In this document: in pieces, positions 10,335 through 23,200 of the stretch
Layout: the number at the start of each line of letters is the position of its first letter
Numbering within the stretch: position 1 is the stretch's first letter
Source of the DNA: Lamellibrachia satsuma
Lineage: Eukaryota; Annelida; Polychaeta; Sabellida; Siboglinidae
Direction of reading: 5' to 3'
NCBI GenBank assembly: GCA_033239005.1
Contig: BSQZ01000100.1
Span: 906,001-970,000 of the forward strand
DNA length: 64,000 bases
Notes under the pieces: generated by a model
The model's database searches: none
The model's input: only the letters and a program-made list of their open reading frames with translations
What the model was told of the DNA's origin: nothing
Program-made: the position numbers and the translations under genes

Positions 10335-10775
10335 GAATAATGAAGGTCCTAATACTGATCCTTATGGTATCCTACTCAAAACTGATTTGCAGTTTGAAAC
10401 CTCCCCATCTATTACTACACGCTGTCTTTTGTCAGTCAGTCATCGTTCTATCCAGTCGATTATGCCATCCCCAATACCACAGGCTTTTAACTTATGTAGT
10501 AATTTTTGATGTGGCACTTTGTCAACAGCTTTCTGAAAATCTAACTATATAATACCTACTGGTGATCCCTCGTCTAGCCACTTAATGATTTCTTCAAAAA
10601 AACAACGTATTTGTTAAGCATGACCTCGCTTTTATGAATCCATGTTGAGATGGATTTAATAATGAATGCCTAACAAGAAAGTCCACCATATGGTCTTTGA
10701 TTAACCATTATTGGTATGATGTTTGCTTCTTTTCATTCAGCAGAACCAACCATGTTTTAATGACAAGTTGAACAC
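9385..10775 (-). mobile_element. CR1-like LINE, 3' part of RT ORF, decayed
   Basis: On the minus strand, in order: SLKHG and KRSKHHTN-like N-terminal RT remnants, QHGFIKARSCLTN, VGII-stop-LDFQKAVDKVPHQ, GSVLGPSLFLI, a (TA)n expansion, [75 protein letters not shown] and the conserved tail ending near the caatggcttccttgtccac motif. Several stops and frameshifts are present. The family has at least eight further copies in this window, mostly 3' ends. Confidence 0.85.
10278..10332. repeat. (TA)n microsatellite inside LINE RT motif
   Basis: A pure TA run of about 55 bp sits between the codons for GPSLFLI and NDLDD of the flanking CR1-like element, i.e. exactly at the conserved LFxIYxND stretch. 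Confidence 0.92.
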
Positions 10776-10989
10776 TCTTGCAAGTGGTATACTATTTTGT
10801 TCTACTGTTTCCAATAGTAGTTTTGACACAAAGGCTGTTGATGCTTGTGCATTTAGTAGAATTTTTTGTTGTTGATGTCGATTCTTGTGCATTAGTAAAA
10901 TTCTTAATTCGTGACATGCCTGAAATCAAATGCAGTCGCACGTGGACATGTCACCACCCTCCTCCCAGTTACTAGAGCAAGTTGTGAGT

Positions 10990-13900
10990 TGAACCTGCTG
11001 GCTAAAACAGTTACACAGTTAGTAGTCATTGGGCACACACCAGGTGTGTCACTTATTGCTACCATCTAAGGTAGTAAAACAGTTACACAGGCAGTAGTCA
11101 TTGGGCACACACCAGGTGTGTCACTTATTGCTACCATCTAAGGTAGTAAAACAGCTACACAGTTAGTAGTCACTGGGCACACACCAGATATGTCACTTAT
11201 TGCTACCACCTAAGGTAGTAAAACAGTTACACAGTCAGTAGTCATTAGGCACACACCAGGTGTGTCACTTATTGCTACCATCTAAGGTAGTAAAACAGTT
11301 ACACAGTTAGTAGTCATTGGGCACACACCAGGTGTGTCACTTATTGCTACCATCTAAGGTAGCAAAACAGTTACACAGTCAGTAGTCATTGGGCACACAC
11401 CAGGTGTGTCACTTATTGCTACCATCTAAGGTAGTAAAACAGTTACACAGTTAGTAGTCATTGGGCACACACCAGGTGTGTCACTTATTGCTACCATCTA
11501 AGGTAGTAAAACAGTTACACAGTTAGTAGTCATTGGGCACACACCAGGTGTGTCACTTATTGCTACCATCTAAGGTAGTAAAACAGCTACACAGTTAGCA
11601 GTCACTGGGCACACACCAGGTGTGTCACTTATTGCTACCATCTAAGGTAGTAAAACAGCTACACAGTTAGTAGTCACTGGGCACACACCAGGTGTGTCAC
11701 TTATTGCTACCATCTAAGGTAGTAAAACAGCTACACAGTTAGTAGTCACTGGGCACACACCAGGTGTGTCACTTATTGCTACCATCTAAGGTAGTAAAAC
11801 AGCTACACAGTTAGCAGTCACTGGGCACACACCAGGTGTGTCACTTATTGCTACCATCTAAGGTAGTAAAACAGCTACACAGTTAGCAGTAAGTGGGCAC
11901 ACACCAGGTGTGTCACTTATTGCTACCATCTAAGGTAGTAAAACAGCTACACAGTTAGTAGTAAGTGGGCACACACCAGGTGTGTCACTTATTGCTACCA
12001 TCTAAGGTAGTAAAACAGCTACACAGTTAGTAGTCACTGGGCACACACCAGGTGTGTCACTTATTGCTACCATCTAAGGTAGTAAAACAGCTACACAGTT
12101 AGCAGTCACTGGGCACACACCAGGTGTGTCACTTATTGCTACCATCTAAGGTAGTAAAACAGCTACACAGTTAGCAGTCACTGGGCACACACCAGGTGTG
12201 TCACTTATTGCTACCATCTAAGGTAGTAAAACAGTTACACAGTTAGTAGTCACTGGGCACACACCAGGTGTGTCACTTATTGCTACCATCTAAGGTAGTA
12301 AAACAGTTACACAGTTAGAAGTCATTGGGCACACACCAGGTGTGTCACTTATTGCTACCATCTAAGGTAGTAAAACAGTTACACAGTTAGTAGTCACTGG
12401 GCACACACCAGGTGTGTCACTTATTGCTACCATCTAAGGAAGTAAAACAGTTACACAGTTAGCAGTCTTTGGGCACACACCAGGTGTGTCACTTATTGCT
12501 ACCATATAAGGTAGGAAAACAGTTACACAGTTAGCAGTCTTTTGGCACACACCAGGTGTGTCACTTATTGCTACCATCTAAGGTAGGAAAACAGTTACAC
12601 AGTTAGTAGTCATTGGGCACACACCAGGTGTGTCACTTATTGCTACCATATAAGGTAGGAAAACAGTTACACAGTTAGTAGTCATTGGGCACACACCAGG
12701 TGTGTCACATATTGCTACCATCTAAGGTAGTAAAACAGTTACACAGTCAGCAGTCACTGGGCACACACCAGGTGTGTCACTTATTGCTACCATCTAAGGA
12801 AGTAAAACAGTTACACAGTTAGCAGTCTTTGGGCACACACCAGGTGTGTCACTTATTGCTACCATCTAAGGTAGGAAAACAGTTACACAGTTAGCAGTCT
12901 TTGGGCACACACCAGGTGTGTCACTTATTGCTACCATATAAGGTAGGAAAACAGTTACACAGTTAGTAGTCATTTGGCACACACCAGGTGTGTCACTTAT
13001 TGCTACCATCTAAGGTAGTAAAACAGTTACACAGTTAGTAGTCATTAGGCACACACCAGGTGTGTCACTTATTGCTACCATCTAAGGAAGTAAAACAGTT
13101 ACACAGTTAGCAGTCACTGGGCACACACCAGGTGTGTCACTTATTGCTACCATCTAAGGAAGTAAAACAGTTACACAGTTAGCAGTCTTTGGGCACACAC
13201 CAGGTGTGTCACTTATTGCTACCATCTAAGGTAGGAAAACAGTTACACAGTTAGCAGTATTTTGGCACACACCAGGTGTGTCACTTATTGCTACCATATA
13301 AGGTAGGAAAACAGTTACACAGTTAGTAGTCATTGGGCACACACCAGGTGTGTCACATATTGCTACCATCTAAGGTAGTAAAACAGTTACACAGTCAGCA
13401 GTCACTGGGCACACCCCAGGTGTGTCACTTATTGCTACCATCTAAGGAAGTAAAACAGTTACACAGTTAGCAGTCTTTGGGCACACACCAGGTGTGTCAC
13501 TTATTGCTACCATCTAAGGTAGGAAAACAGTTACACAGTTAGCAGTCATTGGGCACACACCAGGTGTGTCACTTATTGCTACCATCTAAGGTAGTAAAAC
13601 AGTTACACAGTTAGTAGTCATTGGGCACACACCAGGTGTGTCACTTATTGCTACCATCTAAGGTAGTAAAACAGTTACACAGTTAGTAGTCATTGGGCAC
13701 ACACCAGGTGTGTCACTTATTGCTACCATCTAAGGTAGTAAAACAGTTACACAGTTAGTAGTCATTGGGCACACACCAGGTGTGTCACTTATTGCTACCA
13801 TCTAAGGTAGTAAAACAGTTACACAGTCAGTAGTCATTGGGCACACACCAGGTGTGTCACATATTGCTACCATCTAAGGTAGTAAAACAGTTACACAGTT

Positions 13901-14684
13901 AGTAGTCATTGGGCACACACCAGGTGTGTCACTTATTGCTACCATCTAAGGTAGTAAAACAGTTACACAGTTAGTAGTCATTGGGCACACACCAGGTGTG
14001 TCACTTATTGCTACCATCTAAGGTAGTAAAACAGTTACACAGTTAGTAGTCATTGGGCACACACCAGGTGTGTCACTTATTGCTACCATCTAAGGTAGTA
14101 AAACAGTTACACAGTTAGTAGTCATTGGGCACACACCAGGTGTGTCACTTATTGCTACCATCTAAGGTAGTAAAACAGCTACACAGTTAGTAGTCACTGG
14201 GCACACACCAGGTGTGTCACTTATTGCTACCATCTAAGGTAGTAAAACAGCTACACAGTTAGTAGTCACTGGGCACACACCAGGTGTGTCACTTATTGCT
14301 ACCATCTAAGGTAGTAAAACAGTTACACAGTTAGCAGTCATTGGGCACACACCAGGTGTGTCACTTATTGCTACCATCTAAGGTAGTAAAACAGCTACAC
14401 AGTTAGTAGTCACTGGGCACACACCAGGTGTGTCACTTATTGCTACCATCTAAGGTAGTAAAACAGTTACACAGTTAGTAGTCATTGGGCACACACCAGA
14501 TATGTCACTTATTGCTACCATCTAAGGTAGTAAAACAGCTACACAGTTAGTAGTCATTGGGCACACACCAGATGTGTCACTTATTGCTACCATCTAAGGT
14601 AGTAAAACAGCTACACAGTTAGTAGTCACTGGGCACACACCAGATATGTCACTTATTGCTACCATCTAAGGTAGTAAAACCTTC
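10990..14684. repeat. 72-bp minisatellite, about 51 copies
   Basis: The period is exactly 72 bp (caggtgtgtc recurs every 72 bp and the printed lines repeat every 360 bp). The unit contains two short inverted repeats: ACACACC-A-GGTGTGT and CTACC-ATCTAA-GGTAG. Variants mark sub-families (gcagtcttt, catataaggtagg, cacatattg). A variant block recurs at 648 bp (12706 and 13354), i.e. nine units, showing a higher-order duplication. Lies in the long intron between exon 4 and the transmembrane exon. Confidence 0.97.
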
Positions 14685-15210
14685 TAAGAGCACAACCAGG
14701 TTCCCCCTTAGATGGCACCGACATCTGTTTTGGCTAATGAACAATAGTTGCAGATACTTGCTGGAAACAATTAAGAAAGATCATTATGAGCGTCATTAGA
14801 CTGTTGTTATGTGACAGTGAGTGCATTACATCAATGTCATTTTGAAGCCGATGTGTGTAATGTTTGACCCAGATGTAAAACTACACAGGGATCAATATGA
14901 TATAACAGTATATTGACCTCTGGGTCAATGTAAAGTGCATTACTATTAAATGTTTTAAGGTTATGAAGCAGGTCACCCCCTCCCAAAAACGAAGTTTAAA
15001 AAATGCATCAGCCAATATGTTTTTGTTGATGATTTGTGTATGATGGGAGAAAAAAGTTTGGTCAAAGTCAAACTCAGAACTATTCGATTTGAGCAGCTTT
15101 TTTGGCACAAATAAAACGTACAGCAAAATATAAACAAAAATAAAGGGAAATAATGGGAAAAGCCTGGACAGTGGTGTTTACATGGTCGGACGAAAAGACA
15201 TTTAATTAAT
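14685..15210. other. Intron spacer, nothing recognised
   Basis: No reading frame, repeat or element that I can support lies between the 72-bp array and the next LINE fragment. Confidence 0.4.
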
Positions 15211-15214
15211 TAGA

Positions 15215-16060
15215 ATGTCTGGAAGGTCTGGAAGGAGTATTTCAAGGAGCTACTAAACCAAAGGGAAAACAATGAATTAGAACTAAAAAAGTGCAGTAGG
15301 ACAAGTGAAGCTGGAGGAGATTGGGGATGCAGAGGTAGAGAGAGCAATGAAGAAGATGAAGAGAGATCAAGCGATAGGTATTTATGAAGTGCGAGTGGAC
15401 ATGCTGGTAATGGCTGAACGTGTTGGGGTTTGGTGGACAAGGCGATTGTTAAATACCTGCATGAGAGAGGGGAGGGTCCCAGGGGAGTGGCAGACAGGGC
15501 TGATAGTCCCTGAATGGAAATGAAAGGGAGATGATTACGAACCTGGAAAATACCGTATCACATTGCTGAGTCACGTTCTGGAGGTATTAGAGAGTATTCT
15601 GGATGGAAGGATAAGCAGGATAGTGGAGTGTGAAATGGAAGAAGAATATCAGAGGAATTCAGGGTGGACGTCGGCCTGACATAGGGGAGTGCCCTAAGCC
15701 CACTGTTATTCATTGCAGTAGAGGAGGTAACCAGCGGGAAGTGAGTAAAAGGGACATTCTCCACAAGTTGATGTACACAGATGACCTGGCAGTAGTAGCG
15801 GACAGTGAGGCAGACCTTCAAGAATGGTTGATAGGTTGGAAGGAAATATTTGGTAAACATGGACTGAGGGTAAGTCTAGAGAAGATGGAGGTGCTTTGGG
15901 TCGGCTGCAGAAAAAAGATATAGACGTAAGACTGGATGGGAAGAAACTGAACCAGCTTTGTATATCTGGGTGGAGCGGTTTGTGGGGATGGCGGCACAGA
16001 GACTGAAATTCACTGTTGCGAGTGTATGCAGGAAAGTGGAAGCGGTGATGAGAGATTGAC
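15215..16060 (+). mobile_element. LINE fragment, RT domain, many frameshifts
   Basis: Read with frameshifts: VWKEYFKELLNQREN, EEIGDAEVERAMKKMKRDQA, LLNTCMREGRVPGEWQTGLI, an SPLLFIAVEEV block, then LAVVADSEADLQEWLIGWKE and HGLRVSLEKMEVLWVGC. These correspond to RT fingers, palm (the LYADDLALVADSEADL region, damaged) and thumb. Same family as 1-330 and 19075-19300, not the CR1-like family. Confidence 0.8.
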
Positions 16061-16189
16061 ACATATTCATTTGTTTTGTGTTCGGTATATATAATGTGGA
16101 GGAGTTTCCTAGAGCATTTCGTTTCAAATGCTTGTATGTATGACATAGCTGACATGGCCACTGATTTAACTTATTCAGGTGCCACCTTT

Positions 16190-16470
16190 GCTTAAGGTGG
16201 ACCCAAGATATTTGAAAGAGTCATTTTCTTCAAGGTTTGGACCATTCATTATGATGTTACTAGGGGTGTCTGGTTGGTACGGGAGGGCAAGAGATGATGG
16301 GGCCACCAGAGAAAAATCTGGATAGACAATATACAACAACAGACACATCAAGACTTAATGACCCTGCTACGCACAGCAGAGGACAGACAACGAGCAATGT
16401 GTGTGAATGGCAACCTTACGACCTTACGACCGTCCCAGTCAAGGGATGAATGAAGTGAAGAAGTGAAATG
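16190..16470 (+). mobile_element. LINE 3' tail fragment
   Basis: One frame reads DNIQQQTHQDLMTLLRTAED, then RQRAMCVNGNLTTLRPSQSRDE before a stop and the tail gaagtgaagaagtgaaatg. This resembles the extreme C-terminus of a LINE polyprotein. Family unassigned. Confidence 0.5.
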
Positions 16471-16844
16471 TTGGGGTCAAAAGCTTATTTTCATTTCTGA
16501 TATATGGCATCGTGATTCATGATCCATTGAACAGTGCTGGATATAAAAATATTCAGAATGTAAACCATGGGCTCTCTTTTGCAACACTAACTAACAAAGC
16601 ATTTTGTCACCATTTTTCTCACCAGTTTCTGACAACTAGCTCTTTTTTAGTTTTACCCCTTTCGTCACAACGATTTAGCCTATTTGAACACCATACGCCT
16701 GCTTCACATTAACTGTACCAGAACATATAAGCATCACATCTTGAACAGAGGAGCACAAAAGTCATCATCAGTTATGTATCAGTTTAATGTGTCAATTCAC
16801 GAAGGCAAATTTCCAGTAGTTGCAACAAATATAATTTTTTTCTA

Positions 16845-19052
16845 GTGGAGTACGTAATGCATGATTAGCTATTTGTACTAAACAACCAAACCTAGAGTTA
16901 CTGACAAGTATGTCATAAATGATTAGCTATTTGTACTAAACAACCAAACATAGAGTTATTGGCAAGTATGTCATAAATGATTAGTTATTTGTACTAAACA
17001 ACCAAGCATAGAGTTATTGGCAAGTATGTCATAAATGAATAGCTACTTGTACTAAACAACCAAACCTAGAGTTACTGACAAGTATGTCATAATTGATTAG
17101 CTACTTGTACTAAACAACCAAACCTAGAGTTACTGACAAGTATGTCATAAATGATTAGCTATTTGTACTAAACAACCAAACCTAGAGTTACTGACAAGTA
17201 TGTCATAAATGATTAGCTATTTGTACTAAACAACCAAACCTAGAGTTACTGACAAGTATGTCATAAATGATTAGCTATTTGTACTAAACAACCAAACCTA
17301 GAGTTACTGGCAAGTATGTCATAAATGATTAGCTATTTGTAGTAAACAACCAAACCTAGAGTTATTGGCAAGTGTGTCATAAATGACTAGCTATTTGTAG
17401 TAAACAACCAAACCTAGAGTTACTGACAAGTATGTCATAAATGATTAGCTATTTGTAGTAAACAACCAAACCTAGAGTTACTGACAAGTATGTCATAAAT
17501 GATTAGCTATTTGTAGTAAACAACCAAACCTAGAGTTACTGGCAAGTATGTCATAAATGATTAGCTATTTGTACTAAACAACCAATCCTAGGGTTACTGA
17601 CAAGTATGTCATAAATGATTAGCTATTTGTAGTAAACAACCAAACCTAGAGTTACTGGCAAGTATGTCATAAATGATTAGCTATTTGTACTAAACAACCA
17701 AACCTAGAGTTACTGGCAAGTATGTCATAAATGATTAGCTATTTGTACTAAACAACCAAACATAGAGTTATTGGCAAGCATGTCATAAATGATTAGCTAT
17801 TTGTACTAAACAACCAAACCGAGAGTTACTGACAAGTATGTCATAAATGATTAGCTATTTGTAGTAAATGATCAAACATAGAGTTACTGGCAAATATGTC
17901 ATAAATTATTAGCTATTTGTAGTAAACAACCAAACATAGAGTTACTGGCAAGTATGTTATAAATGATTAGCTATTTGTACTAAACAACCAATCCTAGAGT
18001 TACTGACAAGTATGTCATAAATGATTAGCTATTTGTAGTAAATGATCAAACATAGAGTTACTGGCAAATATGTCATAAATGATTAGCTATTTGTAATAAA
18101 CAACCAAACCTAGAGTTATTGGCAAGTATGTCATAAATTATTAGCTATTTGTACTAAACAACCAATCCTACAGTTACTGACAAGTATGTCATAAATTATT
18201 AGCTATTTGTAGTAAACAACCAAACATAGAGTTACTGGCAAGTATGTCATAAATGATTAGCTATTTGTACTAAACAACCAATCGTAGAGTTACTGACAAG
18301 TATGTCATAAATGATTAGCTATTTGTAGTAAACAACCAAACCTAGAGTTATTGGCAAGTATGTCATAAATTATTAGCTATTTGTAGTAAACAACCAAACA
18401 TAGAGTTACTGGCAAGTATGTCATAAATGATTAGCTATTTGTACTAAACAACCAATCGTAGAGTTACTGACAAGTATGTCATAAATGATTAGCTATTTAT
18501 AGTAAACAACCAAACCTAGAGTTATTGGCAAGTATGTCATAAATTATTAGCTATTTGTACTAAACAACCAATCATAGAGTTACTGGCAAGTATGTCATAA
18601 ATGATTAGCTATTTGTACTAAACAACCAAACCTAGAGTTATTGGCAAGTATGTCATAAATTATTAGCTATTTGTAGTAAACAACCAAACATAGAGTGACT
18701 GGCAAGTATGTCATAAATTATTAGCTATTTGTACTAAACAACCAAACCTAGAGTTACTGACAAGTATGTCATAAATGATTAGCTATTTGTAGTAAACAAC
18801 CAAACCTAGAGTTACTGGCAAGTATGTCATAAATGATTAGCTATTTGTAGTAAACAACCAAACCTAGAGTTACTGACAAGTATGTCATAAATGATTAGCT
18901 ATTTGTACTAAACAACCAATCCTAGGGTTACTGACAAGTATGTCATAAATTATTAGCTATTTGTACTAAACAACCAAGCCTAGAGTTACTGGCAAGTATG
19001 TCATAAATTATTAGCTATTTGTACTAAACAACCAAACCTAGAGCAAGTGTGT
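16845..19052. repeat. 58-bp minisatellite, about 38 copies
   Basis: The unit contains gattagctatttgtactaa and caaccaaacctagagttac, with a period of 58 bp (16921 to 16979). Copies differ at a few positions (tactaa/tagtaa, acctag/acatag). Not a multiple of three, so no long reading frames run through it. It sits in the same long intron, about 280 bp downstream of exon 4. Confidence 0.96.
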
Positions 19053-19074
19053 CATAAATGCAAAGGTTGCATCA

Positions 19075-19300
19075 CTTCATTGTCATTTTTAAAACAATAT
19101 GCAGGAAGATTGGTGAGAAGCAGGATGAGATGGGCAGGCCACTTGGTAAGAATGGATGCAAGCAAACTAGCAGAGAGCAGAGGTGGAAAAACATCAAGGA
19201 TGCAGGAAAAGGGGAAGGCCACAGCTGAGATGGGAGGACTGCGTGAGGAGGGACATGAGAAGATCGGGGGAGGATGAAAGATGAAGAGAGGGGGCGGCCG
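19075..19300 (+). mobile_element. LINE fragment, C-terminal end of the 15215-type family
   Basis: The translation contains GRLVRSRMRWAGHLVRMDAS followed by frameshifted remnants of a GRPxLRWEDCVRRDM motif. This is a common C-terminal signature of LINE polyproteins. It separates exon 4 from the 58-bp array. Confidence 0.75.
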
Positions 19301-19329
19301 TTAGAAACCTACACGGAGCACATGCCTAC

Positions 19330-19414
19330 CTTGCAATGTCCGTTTGACTTCTTTAATCTCTGCCTGCAGACGATCCTCCAGTGCACGGTTAGATGCCACA
19401 ATTTTCCGAATCAT
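19330..19414 (-). CDS. Exon 4 of CXorf38-like gene (coiled coil)
   Basis: Acceptor gtattttcag and donor gtaggc enclose 85 nt. Starting in phase 0, the frame reads MIRKIVASNRALEDRLQAEI then KEVKRTLQ, and ends with one spare G (phase 1). Hydrophobic residues at I5, L12, L16, I20, V23 and L27 suit a coiled coil continuing the helix of exon 3. Its outgoing phase matches both the transmembrane exon and the 63-bp exons. A polypyrimidine-poor but recognisable acceptor is present. The internal Met is not thought to be a start. Confidence 0.75.
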
Positions 19415-20190
19415 CTGAAAATACAACGTAACTAATGAAATGAGGCACATGTTGAAAATTTTAAATCAGAACCAGTAATAAGGAGCATAATTCAACGTCA
19501 GTGTTTATGGTGGACTGGAAGCTCAGCAATAGAGCGAATAGTGTAATATCAACTAGTCCAGTAACATACAGGATATATTCTGAAAGGTCAAAATCAGGGT
19601 TGATGAACTTCAACATATCCTTAATGTTCAGCCCACGAATTGTTAATGTTCTGAATGTCACGAATATGTAATGATACAGTTTTTATGTTTACCCATGTCC
19701 CGGTATATGACAATAATATTGTGTAGACATGTGCGCTTGACTACTTTAGTAACATAGAACAAGTAATGTCCATAAAATGCAGCATCATTGGCATTGATAT
19801 CAATAGCAATATAAAACAATTCAATAATAACCTATATGGATAACCTGAAGGATAATACAAGCATTTGTTCTACTCAATAATGTTGGGATATAATTAGATA
19901 TGTTACATGTTCGTACCCTTGTATAAACATTAGACACACATTTTATATATTATGGTTTATCACAATAAGGGGAGCATTAAACATAACAAAATAAACATTG
20001 CAGTTACATTGGGAAGATGGAAAACAATATTAACTTAACGTACTGATATGATACTTCACTCATATTATGTGTGTACCAAAAATTTTGTAAATTTTACTCT
20101 AGACTAGTTATATGATGTCGCACTTTATTGATAATATTACATTTGCGGTACTCTGAGAATGTATTTGCCTAATTACTGTTCGATAATTAC
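19415..20190 (-). other. Intron 3, nothing recognised
   Basis: This 776-bp AT-rich stretch separates exons 4 and 3. I see no repeat, element or long frame in it. Confidence 0.6.
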
Positions 20191-20292
20191 CTTTCTGCGT
20201 CGTTTGTCTGCTGCAGAGAGTGCATGTCGCCATGCCTGGCATTCTTGTGCCTTGAATGCTGCATCACTCACATCAATTGGAGTGGTCTGGAT
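20191..20292 (-). CDS. Exon 3 of CXorf38-like gene (charged helix)
   Basis: Acceptor ccctccttgttag and donor gtaatt enclose 102 nt, phase 0-0. The frame reads IQTTPIDVSDAAFKAQECQ then AWRHALSAADKRRRK. It is Ala-rich and ends in a basic run (KRRRK), fitting a helix. The first 39 nt and the acceptor are the source of the 75-bp array immediately upstream, so the true acceptor competes with about 59 near-identical copies. An internal GTGAGT after codon 7 is a perfect donor hexamer. Confidence 0.8.
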
Positions 20293-23200
20293 CTAACAAG
20301 GAGGGTTCAATACAGTACATCAAGAGATGAATGCTGCATCACTCACATCAATTGGAGTGGTCTGGATCTAACAAGGAGGGTTCAATACACTACATCAAGA
20401 GATGAATGCTGCATCTCTCACATCAATTGGAGTGGTCTGGATCTAACAAGGAGGGTTCAATACAGTACATCAAGAGATGAATGCTGCATCTCTCACATCA
20501 ATTGGAGTGGTCTGGATCTAACAAGGAGGGTTCAATACAGTACATCAAGAGATGAATGCTGCGTCTCTCACATCAATTGGAGTGGTCTGGATCTAACAAG
20601 GAGGGTTCAATACAGTACATCAAGAGATGAATGCTGCGTCTCTCACATCAATTGGAGTGGTCTGGATCTAACAACGAGGGTTCAATACAGTACATCAAGA
20701 GATGAATGCTGCGTCTCTCACATCAATTGGAGTGGTCTGGATCTAACAAGGAGGGTTCAATACAGTACATCAAGAGATGAATGCTGCGTCTCTCACATCA
20801 ATTGGAGTGGTCTGGATCTAACAAGGAGGGTTCAATACAGTACATCAAGAGATGAATGCTGCGTCTCTCACATCAATTGGAGTGGTCTGGATCTAACAAG
20901 GAGGGTTCAATACACTACATCAAGAGATGAATGCTGCGTCTCTCACATCAATTGGAGTGGTCTGGATCTAACAAGGAGGGTTCAATACAGTACATCAAGA
21001 GATGAATGCTGCGTCTCTCACATCAATTGGAGTGGTCTGGATCTAACAAGGAGGGTTCAATACACTGCATCAAGAGATGAATGCTGCGTCTCTCACATCA
21101 ATTGGAGTGGTCTGGATCTAACAAGGAGGGTTCAATACAGTGCATCAAGAGATGAATGCTGCGTCTCTCACATCAATTGGAGTGGTCTGGATCTAACAAG
21201 GAGGGTTCAATACAGTACATCAAGAGATGAATGCTGCGTCTCTCACATCAATTGGAGTGGTCTGGATCTAACAAGGAGGGTTCAATACAGTACATCAAGA
21301 GATGAATGCTGCATCTCTCACATCAATTGGAGTGGTCTGGATCTAACAAGGAGGGTTCAATACAGTACATCAAGAGATGAATGCTGCATCTCTCACATCA
21401 ATTGGAGTGGTCTGGATCTAACAAGGAGGGTTCAATACAGTACATCAAGAGATGAATGCTGCATCTCTCACATCAATTGGAGTGGTCTTGATCTAACAAG
21501 GAGGGTTCAATACAGTACATCATGAGATGAATGCTGCATCTCTCACATCAATTGGAGTGGTCTGGATCTAACAAGGTGGGTTCAATACAGTACATCAAGA
21601 GATGAATGCTGCATCTCCCACATCAATTGGAGTGGTCTGGATCTAACAAGGAGGGTTCAATACAGTACATCAAGAGATGAATGCTGCATCTCTCACATCA
21701 ATTGGAGTGGTCTGGATCTAACAAGGAGGGTTCAATACAGTACATCAAGAGATGAATGCTGCATCTCTCACATCAATTGGAGTGGTCTGGATCTAACAAG
21801 GAGGGTTCAATACAGTACATCAAGAGATGAATGCTGCATCTCTCACATCAATTGGAGTGGTCTGGATCTAACAAGGAGGGTTCAATACAGTACATCAAGA
21901 GATGAATGCTGCATCTCTCACATCAATTGGAGTGGTCTGGATCTAACAAGGAGGGTTCAATACAGTACATCAAGAGATGAATGCTGCATCTCTCACATCA
22001 ATTGGAGTGGTCTGGATCTAACAAGGAGGGTTCAATACAGTACATCAAGAGATGAATGCTGCATATCTCACATCAATTGGAGTGGTCTGGATCTAACAAG
22101 GAGGGTTCAATACAGTACATCAAGAGATGAATGCTGCGTCTCTCACATCAATTGGAGTGGTCTGGATCTAACAAGGAGGGTTCAATACAGTACATCAAGA
22201 GATGAATGCTGCGTCTCTCACATCAATTGGAGTGGTCTGGATCTAACAAGGAGGGTTCAATACACTACATCAAGAGATGAATGCTGCGTCTCTCACATCA
22301 ATTGGAGTGGTCTGGATCTAACAAGGAGGGTTCAATACAGTACATCAAGAGATGAATGCTGCGTCTCTCACATCAATTGGAGTGGTCTGGATCTAACAAG
22401 GAGGGTTCAATACACTGCATCAAGAGATGAATGCTGCGTCTCTCACATCAATTGGAGTGGTCTGGATCTAACAAGGAGGGTTCAATACAGTGCATCAAGA
22501 GATGAATGCTGCGTCTCTCACATCAATTGGAGTGGTCTGGATCTAACAAGGAGGGTTCAATACAGTACATCAAGAGATGAATGCTGCGTCTCTCACATCA
22601 ATTGGAGTGGTCTGGATCTAACAAGGAGGGTTCAATACAGTACATCAAGAGATGAATGCTGCATCTCTCACATCAATTGGAGTGGTCTGGATCTAACAAG
22701 GAGGGTTCAATACAGTACATCAAGAGATGAATGCTGCATCTCTCACATCAATTGGAGTGGTCTGGATCTAACAAGGAGGGTTCAATACAGTACATCAAGA
22801 GATGAATGTTGCATCTCTCACATCAATTGGAGTGGTCTTGATCTAACAAGGAGGGTTCAATACAGTACATCATGAGATGAATGCTGCATCTCTCACATCA
22901 ATTGGAGTGGTCTGGATCTAACAAGGTGGGTTCAATACAGTACATCAAGAGATGAATGCTGCATCTCCACATCAATTGGAGTGGTCTGGATCTAACAAGG
23001 AGGGTTCAATACAGTACATCAAGAGATGAATGCTGCATCTCTCACATCAATTGGAGTGGTCTGGATCTAACAAGGAGGGTTCAATACAGTACATCAAGAG
23101 ATGAATGCTGCATCTCTCACATCAATTGGAGTGGTCTGGATCTAACAAGGAGGGTTCAATACAGTACATCAAGAGATGAATGCTGCATCTCTCACATCAA

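Noticed and set aside
10990..14684. CRISPR-like array
   Set aside because: The repeats are contiguous with no unique spacers and lie in a eukaryotic intron; the same holds for the 58-, 62- and 75-bp arrays.
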